From NCBI RefSeq assembly GCF_023715245.1, contig NZ_JAMBNV010000006.1:18498-82497 (forward strand): 64,000 nucleotides of DNA, read 5' to 3'. Origin of the DNA: Sporosarcina luteola. Lineage in GTDB: Bacteria; Bacillota; Bacilli; Bacillales_A; Planococcaceae. Position 1 is the first letter of the stretch; each line of letters starts with the position of its first letter. The position numbers and the translations under genes are program-made. The notes under the pieces are model-generated. The model was not told the origin of the DNA. It did not search any database and worked only from the letters and a program-made list of their open reading frames with translations. This document shows positions 37,621 through 45,840 of the stretch, piece after piece.

Positions 37621-39129
37621 TCAGTCTACTTGAATCGCTTGAGGGAAAATCCTTTCAAGATATTCAATTTTCTTTTCGATATATTCTTCAAACGTAAGGA
37701 TATAGGCAGCGGGATCTTTCGGATTTTGGAATTGAGTAATTTTGCCGGTAACAGGATCCATGAATTTACTGGATGCGCCACAACCAATTCCGATGATTGT
37801 TTGGACTTCCTCCATGATAATAATATTGTATATACTTTCTTCGCCGGGTTTCGCGTACCCAACATTCTCCAAGTTGCCGAGGATGTTTTTTTGGCGATAC
37901 AAATAATAAGGGACGTAGCCATTTTCTTTCGTCCATTGCTCCCCCATCTTCATCATCTGTTCAACAGTTTCCCTGTCAGCGACTTTATATTTCTCTTTGT
38001 TCCGCGTCATTTCGGAAGCCCGTTTGAATGAAAGCGTATGGACTGTCAATGACTCCGGCTGCATTTTCGCTGTTTCGTCGAGCGAGTGGCGGAATTCTTC
38101 CAGTCCTTCATTCGGCAAGCCGATAATCAGATCCATATTGATGTTTTTCATCCCCATGTTCCGGGACAGCCAGAATTTATCGATCGTCTCTTGGACGGAA
38201 TGATGCCTTCCGATCGCTTTCAACGTTTCATCCGTATACGACTGTGGATTGACACTGATCCGATCGATTCCCCATTTTTTCAGGACATCAATTTTTGCAG
38301 GGGTGATTGTATCCGGACGTCCCGCTTCGACAGTAACTTCCCTTACTTCCTTCATATGTGGGAACGAATCATACATTGTCTGATAAAGGGCATCCATCTC
38401 ATCCGCTTCGATGGAAGTCGGCGTACCTCCGCCGAAATAGATTGTTGTTATTTTGATGTTACGTTCCGTCAACCATTTCCCGATTTCACGGATTTCTTCA
38501 TGGAGCCCGTCGAGGAACGATTCAACGCGGCCATTTTTCCGATGGATGGCGTAAGCTGGAAATGTACAGTACGCACATTTTGTCGGGCAAAACGGAATGC
38601 CGATGTAAATGCTCACATCGTTTTGAATCTGATGTAAATCGGGAATCGCCCGGAGTTGGACATTTTCAATCGTCGCCAATAGCTCACTCTTCTCTTCGGA
38701 AATCCGGTGTCTTTCCATTAAGAGACGTTTTGCCTCTTCGACTCCGTGACCTTGCTGGCGGTATTTGTGATACAGTTTCATCGGACGGATACCGGTGAGT
38801 ATTCCCCATGATTGTTTCATTCCGGTGAGTTGCTCCAAAACTTCAAGGAATACGTGAGAATAAATCCGTTTCAGCTGACGGGTCTCAGTTTCCGAATTGT
38901 CGGTTGTCATTTGCTCAGAAAAAGTGGCGCTGTATTCAATGCCGTCATACGTTAAATTGGCTTGGCCAACGATTTCTGCACCGTCTTTATGCAAGGATAG
39001 ATCTATAAGTATACCTTCGTCTTCAGGATCAGTACTCACTTTAGATTGCTCGAAGAAAAGATTGGCGAGATGGGTGAACATCCGGATCCAATCTTGTTCG
39101 AATGATTTTGTAAGGATTATTTTTTGCAT
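37621..39129 (-). CDS. hemZ: coproporphyrinogen dehydrogenase-like radical SAM protein HemZ
   Basis: A 502-residue radical-SAM protein of the HemN family. The iron-sulfur cluster motif CPTKCAYC places Cys181, Cys185 and Cys188; the GGGTPTS and SVNPQSY segments follow. HemZ has a domain of about 170 residues ahead of the radical-SAM core, as here. Proposed role is oxygen-independent coproporphyrinogen III oxidation in haem synthesis, though some family members have other haem-related functions. ATG at 39129 follows GGAGTAAACC. It is followed by a terminator. Confidence 0.9.
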   Translation of the reverse strand: MQKIILTKSFEQDWIRMFTHLANLFFEQSKVSTDPEDEGILIDLSLHKDGAEIVGQANLTYDGIEYSATFSEQMTTDNSETETRQLKRIYSHVFLEVLEQLTGMKQSWGILTGIRPMKLYHKYRQQGHGVEEAKRLLMERHRISEEKSELLATIENVQLRAIPDLHQIQNDVSIYIGIPFCPTKCAYCTFPAYAIHRKNGRVESFLDGLHEEIREIGKWLTERNIKITTIYFGGGTPTSIEADEMDALYQTMYDSFPHMKEVREVTVEAGRPDTITPAKIDVLKKWGIDRISVNPQSYTDETLKAIGRHHSVQETIDKFWLSRNMGMKNINMDLIIGLPNEGLEEFRHSLDETAKMQPESLTVHTLSFKRASEMTRNKEKYKVADRETVEQMMKMGEQWTKENGYVPYYLYRQKNILGNLENVGYAKPGEESIYNIIIMEEVQTIIGIGCGASSKFMDPVTGKITQFQNPKDPAAYILTFEEYIEKKIEYLERIFPQAIQVD

Positions 39130-39182
39130 GGTTTACTCCAACTTTCATCATTAACTAACATTAACTAACTGAAATAATAACA

Positions 39183-39209
39183 CAAAAAAACCGGCTGAGC
39201 CGGTTTTTA
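39183..39209. terminator. terminator between yheA and hemZ
   Basis: AAAAACCGGCT / AGCCGGTTTTT, short and strong. It overlaps the last bases of yheA. Confidence 0.87.
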
Positions 39210-39557
39210 TTGCATACTTTCATACATTTCCTGAACCGGCTTCATTAAGACGCGGTTCACTTCTTCAATCAGGCCGCTTAGCTTCATTTCTGCTTGAAGC
39301 ATTTGCATGATCTTTTCATTTTGCTGAGCTAGTTGTGCTGTTTTTTGTGCATACTCCAGCTCTTCATGCGCAATTTCTTCGCCTTGCATTTGCTTTTGCT
39401 GAAGATCCATTTGAATTTTTCGGAAGCTCTTGAAGAGCTCAAGCGCCTGCTCATCGTTCTTCACTTCATCAATCGCGTTTTTCACCTCTGCAAATTCGTC
39501 AGTCTTCCGTAGTGTCGACTCCAATTTGTTCAAATCATCGTAAATATTAACAGCCAT
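39207..39557 (-). CDS. YheA, YlbF/YmcA family protein
   Basis: A 116-residue all-helical protein of the YlbF/YmcA superfamily (IYDDLNKLESTLRKTDEFAE; QKTAQLAQQNEKIMQMLQAE). Paralogues YlbF and YmcA with YaaT tune RNase Y and competence/sporulation; the YheA branch is less studied. It follows yheB by 12 bp, the same pair as in B. subtilis, so the two are cotranscribed and end at the terminator. The start has GGGGGAATAA upstream. Confidence 0.87.
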   Translation of the reverse strand: MAVNIYDDLNKLESTLRKTDEFAEVKNAIDEVKNDEQALELFKSFRKIQMDLQQKQMQGEEIAHEELEYAQKTAQLAQQNEKIMQMLQAEMKLSGLIEEVNRVLMKPVQEMYESMQ

Positions 39558-39569
39558 TATTTATTCCCC

Positions 39570-40718
39570 CTAAGATAAGTTTGTGAAAAAGACGATCATG
39601 CCTTGCACAATCCCGATAATACCACCTAACAGTGCGCCAAGGACCGTAATCATTTTGAATTCGCGTCTTGAAATGCCAAGGACGAGATCTTCCAGTACAG
39701 AAACCGGGAACGTATCTACCTGCTCCTTGACAATTTCGTCCAGTTTCAGTCTTTTCAATGATTCCTCCAGTTGCTTTTGGGCTTGATCGAAAGCGAATTG
39801 CATCACTTTCGGCGTCAAATTTTCTGCAGTCCACTCGGAACCATTTGGCCAGTAATCGTGGATTGTTTTATCCAAACGGGTATCTAGCGCAAGTTCCTTG
39901 TTAGCATATGCTTTAATGGAAGTGAACAGTCCCTCCCAATCGAATCTGGCAAGCAGTTCCTCCATCGGACGCTTTTGCAGCTTTGCAAATTCCTTGTCGA
40001 TCAACGAATGCAGAAGATTGTACGTGCCTGGCGCATTGATGAACTTCAATGCTTCGCGCTGCACCTTCTCAACAAGAGAGTTGGAATCCCCGAAGAACAT
40101 GTTCAACATACCGCCAAATGTCCCTTTTGACTCAAGGAAATCATTGATCAGTTTTTGGAACATCACTTTCCCTTCATCCGAATCCACAAATTGCTCGGCT
40201 CGCTGCAGGATATAGTTGGTCACTACAGGAATATGTGCTTTCGCCCGTTCCTGCCACTCCGCCGGAACGATTTCTTCAATCGTGCCCGATGTCAATTTCG
40301 TTCGCACGCTAATGAGCTGGGCATCGATGAGTGACTCGATCTTGCGCTCTGCTTTCTCGACAATGTCATGAGCGCCCGCCACTTGCAGCCAATCATGCAA
40401 TGTCTTGTCCGACTCAAGTACATGCTCTTCCATCTTACTTTGGAGGAATGCCTCCGCTTTTCTTTCCATTTCAGGTGTCAATAATTTATTGCGCAATACA
40501 TCGGGAGTGACTAAATAGTTCGTCACTGTCCTCCCTAGTTGCACGGCAAGTTCGTCGCGCCGTTTAGGAATCAACCCTGGCGTAAAAGGGAGACGCCATT
40601 TTCCAATATATTTCGCCTCATGGGGTCTGAACAGCATCTTGATCGCCAAGTGATTCGTAAATCCCCCGATCAACGCCCCGATTAAAGCCATAAACAACAA
40701 TGTCCATAAGAAATTCAT
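39570..40718 (-). CDS. YheB, DUF445 membrane protein
   Basis: A 382-residue DUF445 protein with a hydrophobic helix at each end (FLWTLLFMALIGALIGGFTN at the N terminus; ITVLGALLGGIIGIVQGMIV at the C terminus) and a long helical extracytoplasmic or cytoplasmic body. The N-terminal segment NHLAIKMLFRPHEAKYIGKW is the family hallmark. Function is not established; some members are linked to spore coat or membrane organisation. Operon with yheA. Confidence 0.87.
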   Translation of the reverse strand: MNFLWTLLFMALIGALIGGFTNHLAIKMLFRPHEAKYIGKWRLPFTPGLIPKRRDELAVQLGRTVTNYLVTPDVLRNKLLTPEMERKAEAFLQSKMEEHVLESDKTLHDWLQVAGAHDIVEKAERKIESLIDAQLISVRTKLTSGTIEEIVPAEWQERAKAHIPVVTNYILQRAEQFVDSDEGKVMFQKLINDFLESKGTFGGMLNMFFGDSNSLVEKVQREALKFINAPGTYNLLHSLIDKEFAKLQKRPMEELLARFDWEGLFTSIKAYANKELALDTRLDKTIHDYWPNGSEWTAENLTPKVMQFAFDQAQKQLEESLKRLKLDEIVKEQVDTFPVSVLEDLVLGISRREFKMITVLGALLGGIIGIVQGMIVFFTNLS

Positions 40719-40812
40719 CGCTTCACCTTATTTCCGATTCGTTCGGTTTTCATTATAACAGAAGGAGTTGATTTGGAAAAAGTTTTCGATATCGTGGAGC
40801 TTGGTGTATTCT

Positions 40813-40872
40813 GAGTGAACATAAACACTGGTGAGTGATCATAAATCTCGGCGAGTGATCTTAAACAAAAGA
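40813..40872. repeat. 20-bp tandem repeat, three copies
   Basis: GAGTGAACATAAACACTGGT, GAGTGATCATAAATCTCGGC and GAGTGATCTTAAACAAAAGA follow each other with a 20-bp period in the gap between yheB and the VOC gene. Only the first half of the unit is conserved. Confidence 0.8.
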
Positions 40873-40874
40873 AT

Positions 40875-40906
40875 AAAGCCGTTTGCTGGAATGCAATCGG
40901 CTTTTC
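40875..40906 (-). terminator. terminator of the VOC gene
   Basis: AAAGCCG..TTGC / GCAA..CGGCTTT beside the stop codon; the minus-strand T stretch is interrupted (TTTATTCTTTTG). Confidence 0.7.
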
Positions 40907-40911
40907 ATCAT

Positions 40912-41568
40912 TTATTCAAATGAGAGTTTTCCTTCCCCATCCACTTTTATATGTGCCTCATTCCAGGTCAATTCAAGCGGATATGCTTCCGATACTTTTT
41001 TTGAGAAATACCAGCGACGGCCTGGCGGAACGAGGACGATGTAATTATCGCCACGTCCAAGAAAATTCAGTTCATCCGGTTCCACTTCTGTGCCATTACG
41101 GAGCGGAATTCCGAGATCTTGCAGTTCATCGCCCACTTCGACGACATGCGGTGTCGTTATACCGATTTCGCTAATATTCAAGAATGATTCTTTTGTCAAA
41201 TCACCAAATAGATCCCGTTTTCTTCGGCCTATCAACTCAACGATATTGCCGACCGGGTCTTCAAAATACATTGCATCCGCGTCAAAGCTCGGGAAGTACA
41301 CTTCGTCCCGTCCTTCTTCACGGTTCAACGTCACGCGATCCAGCATCCAGTATTTCATCATAGAAAATTGATTGCCTGGGATGTTGATTGCGAAGTGATA
41401 AAAAGCCGGTTGTTCACTTTGCTTGAATGTAAGATGTGATTCTCCGATCCTCACGGTGAACTGCTCAACTGTCGATTCCATCACATCAAGTTCCAACACG
41501 TTTCCGTAAAAACGTCGTAATGCTTTTAGATTGTTTGTATATAATGTAGCGGACTTGATCATCTTCAC
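40912..41568 (-). CDS. VOC (glyoxalase/bleomycin-resistance) superfamily protein
   Basis: A 218-residue protein with a first VOC module (about residues 3-120: SATLYTNNLKALRRFYGNVL ... AMYFEDPVGNIVELIGRR) and a shorter second part (about 130-215) resembling a decayed second module. VOC proteins are metal-dependent dioxygenases, glyoxalases or drug-binding proteins; no substrate can be named. The candidate metal-binding residues in module one (His in FYHFAIN, Glu in VELIG) are present. The start is GTG at 41568 or ATG two codons later; it overlaps the upstream membrane-protein gene by 4 bp, so the two form a pair. Confidence 0.78.
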   Translation of the reverse strand: MKMIKSATLYTNNLKALRRFYGNVLELDVMESTVEQFTVRIGESHLTFKQSEQPAFYHFAINIPGNQFSMMKYWMLDRVTLNREEGRDEVYFPSFDADAMYFEDPVGNIVELIGRRKRDLFGDLTKESFLNISEIGITTPHVVEVGDELQDLGIPLRNGTEVEPDELNFLGRGDNYIVLVPPGRRWYFSKKVSEAYPLELTWNEAHIKVDGEGKLSFE

Positions 41569-41855
41569 TTTTCCCCTATCTCTACTTCTTTATTTATTTT
41601 ATTCAACCCTTTGTAAATCAATAAAAGTACAACGTAAATAAGTAATGCCCCAATTACTAAGTTCCATAAGTGGAAGGAAACATATCTGAAATGGTCTGGG
41701 TGAAATAGTTCTGATGCGAATGAAATAGGAGGGTGTCCATTATATTCTATCCATACCAACGGCCATCCGAATCCAGATTCAGTCCCCGGCAGGATAAATG
41801 CGGAAGCAACCGCAATAATGACGCTCAGCGCAAACATCTTTTTGTATCTCAGCAA
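41565..41855 (-). CDS. small membrane protein upstream of the VOC gene
   Basis: A 96-residue protein with an N-terminal hydrophobic helix (FALSVIIAVASAFILPGTES) and a second one near the C terminus (LVIGALLIYVVLLLIYKG), separated by an aromatic-rich loop. TTG start at 41855 behind AAGGGGGAG. It overlaps the VOC gene by 4 bp. I do not recognise the family. Confidence 0.6.
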   Translation of the reverse strand: MLRYKKMFALSVIIAVASAFILPGTESGFGWPLVWIEYNGHPPISFASELFHPDHFRYVSFHLWNLVIGALLIYVVLLLIYKGLNKINKEVEIGEK

Positions 41856-41961
41856 GCCCTCTCCCCCTTCAGTAAATAGTGCGGGACAATTTTAAGAATT
41901 CTTGATAAACTACTATACAACTATCTTACCATAAATTATGAAAGAAAATGGAGTGATTCTT

Positions 41962-42987
41962 ATGATCCGCTATCCAAATCCTTTGAAACTAGGAAATACA
42001 ATCGGCGTGACAGCGCCGTCGTCAGGTGTTGATGAAACCCTTCACCATCTCGTCCTAAACGCTAGACGTCAATTTGAAAAAAGAGGTTATCGAGTGACTG
42101 TCGGCAATACTGTGTGGACACAAAACAAGTCCGCTTCAGCAGAGAAAGAAATCCGTGCGGCTGAGCTAATGGCTATGTTCAAAAATCCGGAAATCAGTAC
42201 AATCATTCCTCCATGGGGCGGGGAAATCCTGATGGAGATTTTGCCTCTCATTAACTGGGAGGACATTGACCCTAAATGGATTTTAGGTTATTCAGATACG
42301 AGCACCTTCCTTTTTGCGCTGACAGTGAAAACCGGCATTGCAACCGCGCACGGACCGAACTTCGTCGAATTGCGCAGCGATGTATGGGAGCCTGTTGCAA
42401 GTAAATTCATGGATGTCTTACAAGCGACTGCAGGATCAGATATTGAGCAACATTCATCTGAAAAGTTCCAATCCAAATGGCAACATGATGCTCCGGATGA
42501 TCCATACGTCTATAAATTGGATTCACCGACTGAATGGAAGTCGGTTGGATCAGGAAACACTGAATTGGAAGGGCGCTTTTTAGGCGGCTGTATAGATACG
42601 ATCCGTCACCTTGTAGGAACCCCCTATGGTGATATTGCTTCATTCCAGAAAAACTTTTTGAACGATGAGCCGATTTTGTGGTATTTCGAGAACTGCGAAA
42701 TGAACGCCACCGATTTTCACCGGACAATGCTTCAGTTTGTCTATGCAGGATGGTTTGAAAATTCAACGGGCATCCTCTTCGGTCGCTCCCCTGCCGGTCA
42801 AGAAGTTAACGGGTTCACCGTATTGGATTCAATGGAAAGAATAAAAGAGCTGACCGGATTGCCGATCGTTTACGATGCCGACGTAGGTCATGTTCCGCCA
42901 CAAATTACATTTGTAAATGGGGCGAGCGGAAGAGTGACTATGGAAAATGGAAAAGGAAAAGGAAAAGTCATAACTACGCTTCGATAA
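41962..42987 (+). CDS. LD-carboxypeptidase family protein (S66, MccF-like)
   Basis: A 341-residue serine peptidase of family S66. The nucleophile elbow GYSDTS places Ser111; the downstream Glu-His pair is suggested by WYFENCEMN and DVGHVPPQ. The family contains murein tetrapeptide LD-carboxypeptidases and MccF, which hydrolyses microcin-C-type adducts and acyl-sulfamoyl adenylates; the long form here resembles the MccF branch. No signal peptide is present, so it is cytoplasmic. I start at 41962, with GGAG eight bases before, not at the ATG eight codons earlier. Confidence 0.85.
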   Translation: MIRYPNPLKLGNTIGVTAPSSGVDETLHHLVLNARRQFEKRGYRVTVGNTVWTQNKSASAEKEIRAAELMAMFKNPEISTIIPPWGGEILMEILPLINWEDIDPKWILGYSDTSTFLFALTVKTGIATAHGPNFVELRSDVWEPVASKFMDVLQATAGSDIEQHSSEKFQSKWQHDAPDDPYVYKLDSPTEWKSVGSGNTELEGRFLGGCIDTIRHLVGTPYGDIASFQKNFLNDEPILWYFENCEMNATDFHRTMLQFVYAGWFENSTGILFGRSPAGQEVNGFTVLDSMERIKELTGLPIVYDADVGHVPPQITFVNGASGRVTMENGKGKGKVITTLR

Positions 42988-43061
42988 TCTCTCAACCGGC
43001 TGACTTTTCTGTCAGTCAACGATAGAATGGAAGAAAGATGTTTTTAAGGGGGAGTACGCCT

Positions 43062-44084
43062 ATGCCAATTTCATTTCGCAAACATGATGAATTTTTCACT
43101 TTCCATGATCCGATGCAAGACGGGAAGTTGATCGACAGAAAAACTGAAGTCAGATTTGATCCGTTAACCGGTGAAACATCCCGTATCATTTTTGACCCGG
43201 GTGCGCCATTTGTGCCGAAGGATTATTCGGAACTCGCTAAGGCGACGGAAGGTAAGAAATGCCCTTTCTGCACTGAAAACGTATCCAAAATCACACCGCG
43301 TTTCCCCGATGAGTTAGTGGAGGGCGGACGGTTTGTCGGGAAAGAAGCGGTCGTATTCCCGAATTTATTCCCTTACAGCAAGCATAATGCCGTTGTTCGT
43401 ATGTCCGAGCAACATTATGTGAAGCCTGAAGAATTTACAGAAGAACTCATATCGGATTCTTTTAAAGCTGCACATCAGTATATCGAAAAGGTATTGGAGT
43501 TCGACCCTAAAACCGAATATGTCTCCATCAATTGGAACTACTTGCCGCCTTCAGGAGGCAGCATCCTACATCCGCATATCCATGTGTTGGCTTCCGAGCA
43601 GCCGACGAATTATCAGGCGGCGGTCACATCTAACAGTCATGCCTTCTATGAAAGGGAAAGTGAAAATTACTTCACTTCGCTTGTTGCTGAAGAAAGGACA
43701 ATTGGCGAACGATGGATCGGCAAAGCAGGCTCTATTGACTGGATGCATGCATTTGCTCCGAAGAGCCATTGCGACTTCATCGGAGTTTTCGAAGCGGCTT
43801 CCTTCAATGAACTGACAAATGACAGCTATGAAGACCTTGCGAAAAGCCTTCTCCATTTCTTCAGCTATTTCAAGGAAGTTGGGTTGGAAAGCTTCAACGC
43901 TTCATTGTTCATTCCTGTGAATAAGCATGGCGCAGAGCAAGTCCACTTCCGCCTGATTCCCCGCATGATAATAGGAGCATTAGAAACAAGCGATATGAAT
44001 GTGTTCAATTATTTGCATGGGGAACCTTTATCTTTGAAAGCTCCTGAAGATGTGGCAAAGGCAGCAGCTAAGTTTTTCGGATGA
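43062..44084 (+). CDS. GalT/HIT-superfamily protein, unassigned substrate
   Basis: A 340-residue protein that looks like a galactose-1-phosphate uridylyltransferase-type member of the HIT superfamily. CPFC (Cys67, Cys70) can bind zinc, and SILHPHIHVLAS holds a His170-x-His172-x-His174 triad-like active site. A second half repeats the fold (SHCDFIGVFEAA ... AEQVHFRLIPR). No galactose or Leloir genes are nearby, so classical GalT activity is doubtful; a nucleotidyltransferase or phosphorylase is possible. ATG at 43062 is seven bases after AAGGGGGAG. It is followed 18 bp later by the metal-receptor-like gene. Confidence 0.75.
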   Translation: MPISFRKHDEFFTFHDPMQDGKLIDRKTEVRFDPLTGETSRIIFDPGAPFVPKDYSELAKATEGKKCPFCTENVSKITPRFPDELVEGGRFVGKEAVVFPNLFPYSKHNAVVRMSEQHYVKPEEFTEELISDSFKAAHQYIEKVLEFDPKTEYVSINWNYLPPSGGSILHPHIHVLASEQPTNYQAAVTSNSHAFYERESENYFTSLVAEERTIGERWIGKAGSIDWMHAFAPKSHCDFIGVFEAASFNELTNDSYEDLAKSLLHFFSYFKEVGLESFNASLFIPVNKHGAEQVHFRLIPRMIIGALETSDMNVFNYLHGEPLSLKAPEDVAKAAAKFFG

Positions 44085-44102
44085 AAGGAATGAAGTATCG
44101 TT

Positions 44103-44891
44103 TTGAATAAAACAGTTGTGGACCAGGTCGGAAGAAGTGTCACTTTTAGCTTCCCGCCAAAAAGGATTGTCTCATTATGTCCTGGCATTACTGATACATT
44201 ATTTTCGCTCAACCTGGATGCGGAAATTGTTGGCAGGACCCGTTTTTGCATCCATCCGAAAGGGAAGGTTGAAAATGTGCCGGCAGTTGCGGGCACTAAG
44301 GACATTAAACTAGAAGCGATTCAAGAATTGCAACCGGACCTCATCGTCGTTGAAAAAGAGGAAAACACGAGAGAGATTGTGGAAGAGTTGGAGAAGCACT
44401 TCCCTGTCTTTGTCGCTGAAGTGCAATCGGTGGATGACGCATTCCGGATGATCGAGGAGATGGGAAGCTTGACAGATCGGAACGAAGCCGCCAGTGAATT
44501 GGCAGGTGCTATCCGAGAACAATTTGAATCTTTGCCTAAGGCCACTGGGAAGCGTGTTGCTTACGTCATTTGGCGGAAACCGTATATGGTTGTCGGGAAA
44601 GATACATATATTAATTCGCTACTCGAAAAGATGGGTTTCATCAATCCATTCACCGAAGTGGATGGCAGATATCCGGCAGTCACCGCAGAAGGTTTTAAGG
44701 ATGCAAAATTGGATTATGTCCTATTGGCATCAGAGCCCTTCCCTTTCAGTGAAAAGCATATCAAAGAGTTTTTGGGCATGATGCCGGAAACTGAACCCGT
44801 CCTTATCGACGGAGAAATGTTCTGGTATGGACCGAGGATGCTGGAGGCTTCTGTATATTTTCAAGAACATCTTTCTAGTCTTCGACAGTAA
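44103..44891 (+). CDS. cytoplasmic BtuF-like helical-backbone metal receptor
   Basis: A 262-residue protein matching the periplasmic-binding fold used for cobalamin and iron-siderophore ABC receptors (PKRIVSLCPGITDTLFSLNL near the start; LDYVLLASEPFPFSEKHI later). Unlike transporter receptors it has no signal peptide or lipobox: the protein begins directly with the fold at MNKTVVDQVGRS. No permease or ATPase lies next to it. TTG start at 44103 behind GAAAGGAATG. It is probably cotranscribed with the GalT-like gene. A cytoplasmic metal or corrinoid-binding role is an inference. Confidence 0.75.
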   Translation: MNKTVVDQVGRSVTFSFPPKRIVSLCPGITDTLFSLNLDAEIVGRTRFCIHPKGKVENVPAVAGTKDIKLEAIQELQPDLIVVEKEENTREIVEELEKHFPVFVAEVQSVDDAFRMIEEMGSLTDRNEAASELAGAIREQFESLPKATGKRVAYVIWRKPYMVVGKDTYINSLLEKMGFINPFTEVDGRYPAVTAEGFKDAKLDYVLLASEPFPFSEKHIKEFLGMMPETEPVLIDGEMFWYGPRMLEASVYFQEHLSSLRQ

Positions 44892-44930
44892 AAAACACGG
44901 GAGCATCGTAAAGATGGTCTCGTGTTTGCG
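44891..44930. terminator. terminator between convergent genes
   Basis: AAACACGGGA..CATC / GATG..TCTCGTGTTT; the minus-strand side runs into TTTTTT, so it mainly serves the ferritin-like gene. Confidence 0.8.
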
Positions 44931-44931
44931 T

Positions 44932-45324
44932 TCATCTCAATGAATTATAGATCGTAGACATCCGGATGGCATGCTCCATTTCGTCATGCATGGCGATGAA
45001 CAAAGGATTGTATGCTTGCTGAATAGGAATCGTCAACAGCATTTCCTTATATGTCTCCACCCCATCCAACTCATCGACAAGCGCCTGTTTAACGCATTGC
45101 TTAAAGTTGTAGCATGGAATCGGCTTCTTTGGATTTTGTACAAACGTCCCTGTCATCATATAATAGAGTTGTTGCAACATTTCATAATGGCTTTTTTCAT
45201 CCTCATACGCGTGCTGGATGAAATCCCGCCAAAGCGGATCGTCCGTTTTATCATACATCGACTTGTAAAAGTAATAGTCTTTGTATTCACCCTCAATTGC
45301 CTGCTTTAATTTATCAACAAACAC
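44932..45324 (-). CDS. ferritin-like (rubrerythrin-type) diiron protein
   Basis: A 130-residue four-helix-bundle protein. Two ExxH motifs, in YEDEKSHYEML and HDEMEHAIRM, together with Glu in IEGEYKDYY and VDELDGVETYK, give the ligand set of a diiron site. Relatives are ferritin-like proteins of spore formers with unknown role, possibly peroxide or iron handling. I start at GTG 45324, five bases after AAAGGGTG; an ATG six codons earlier has no ribosome site. Convergent with the metal-receptor-like gene. Confidence 0.78.
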   Translation of the reverse strand: MFVDKLKQAIEGEYKDYYFYKSMYDKTDDPLWRDFIQHAYEDEKSHYEMLQQLYYMMTGTFVQNPKKPIPCYNFKQCVKQALVDELDGVETYKEMLLTIPIQQAYNPLFIAMHDEMEHAIRMSTIYNSLR

Positions 45325-45393
45325 GTCAGCACCCTTTCGCATCTTTTGTACACTTTATGCGGTTGGGCGCTTGTCTATGAAAGGAGCAATTCG

Positions 45394-45597
45394 ATGCTAC
45401 AGCATTTCAGCTATAAACCGATGTTTGCAGGCGGCAGCTTGCCAGGCTGGACATTTTCATTCTTTTATCAAAATGAACGATTCACAGGCGATTACAAGCC
45501 GGACGGCACAATCGTCTGGACAAGTGGAACACCGTCTGATGAAGAAAACGTCAAAAAAATGATTCATGAGCTAATGACATTCCACGTTTATGAATGA
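45394..45597 (+). CDS. YheE-family small protein
   Basis: A 67-residue protein MLQHFSYKPMFAGGSLPGWT onward, ending HELMTFHVYE. The pattern matches YheE (DUF5342) of Bacillales, whose role is unknown. The ATG at 45394 follows AAAGGAG; a frame 16 codons longer has no ribosome site. It is followed by a small hydrophilic gene. Confidence 0.82.
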   Translation: MLQHFSYKPMFAGGSLPGWTFSFFYQNERFTGDYKPDGTIVWTSGTPSDEENVKKMIHELMTFHVYE

Positions 45598-45644
45598 TGA
45601 CATACTTTACGTACATACTATCCTTCGATAAGGAGGCGATATGT

Positions 45645-45803
45645 ATGGCTAAAGATAAAGAAAAGACCCCTGAGCAATTACACAATGAAAAAGAACAATT
45701 GAAGATTCAAAACCAGAAAACTGAAAACGTCTTTGAGGATAAAAGCCGGGTGCCTGAAGAGCAAAATGCTTGGAAGGAAACCCAGTATAAAAGAGGCGAA
45801 TAA
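45645..45803 (+). CDS. small hydrophilic protein, unknown
   Basis: A 52-residue highly charged protein (MAKDKEKTPEQLHNEKEQLK, then IQNQKTENVFED), rich in Lys, Glu and Gln and almost free of hydrophobics, so probably disordered. AGGAGGCGATATGT precedes the ATG. The composition resembles small spore-associated or stress proteins of Bacillales, but I cannot assign it. Ends at a terminator. Confidence 0.65.
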   Translation: MAKDKEKTPEQLHNEKEQLKIQNQKTENVFEDKSRVPEEQNAWKETQYKRGE

Positions 45804-45805
45804 GA

Positions 45806-45840
45806 AAAGGGCGGTCCCGAAAATTGGGATTGCCCTTTTA
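45806..45840. terminator. terminator between the hydrophilic gene and the MFS gene
   Basis: AAAAGGGC..TCCC / GGGA..GCCCTTTT with A and T runs; placed between convergent stops. Confidence 0.87.
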
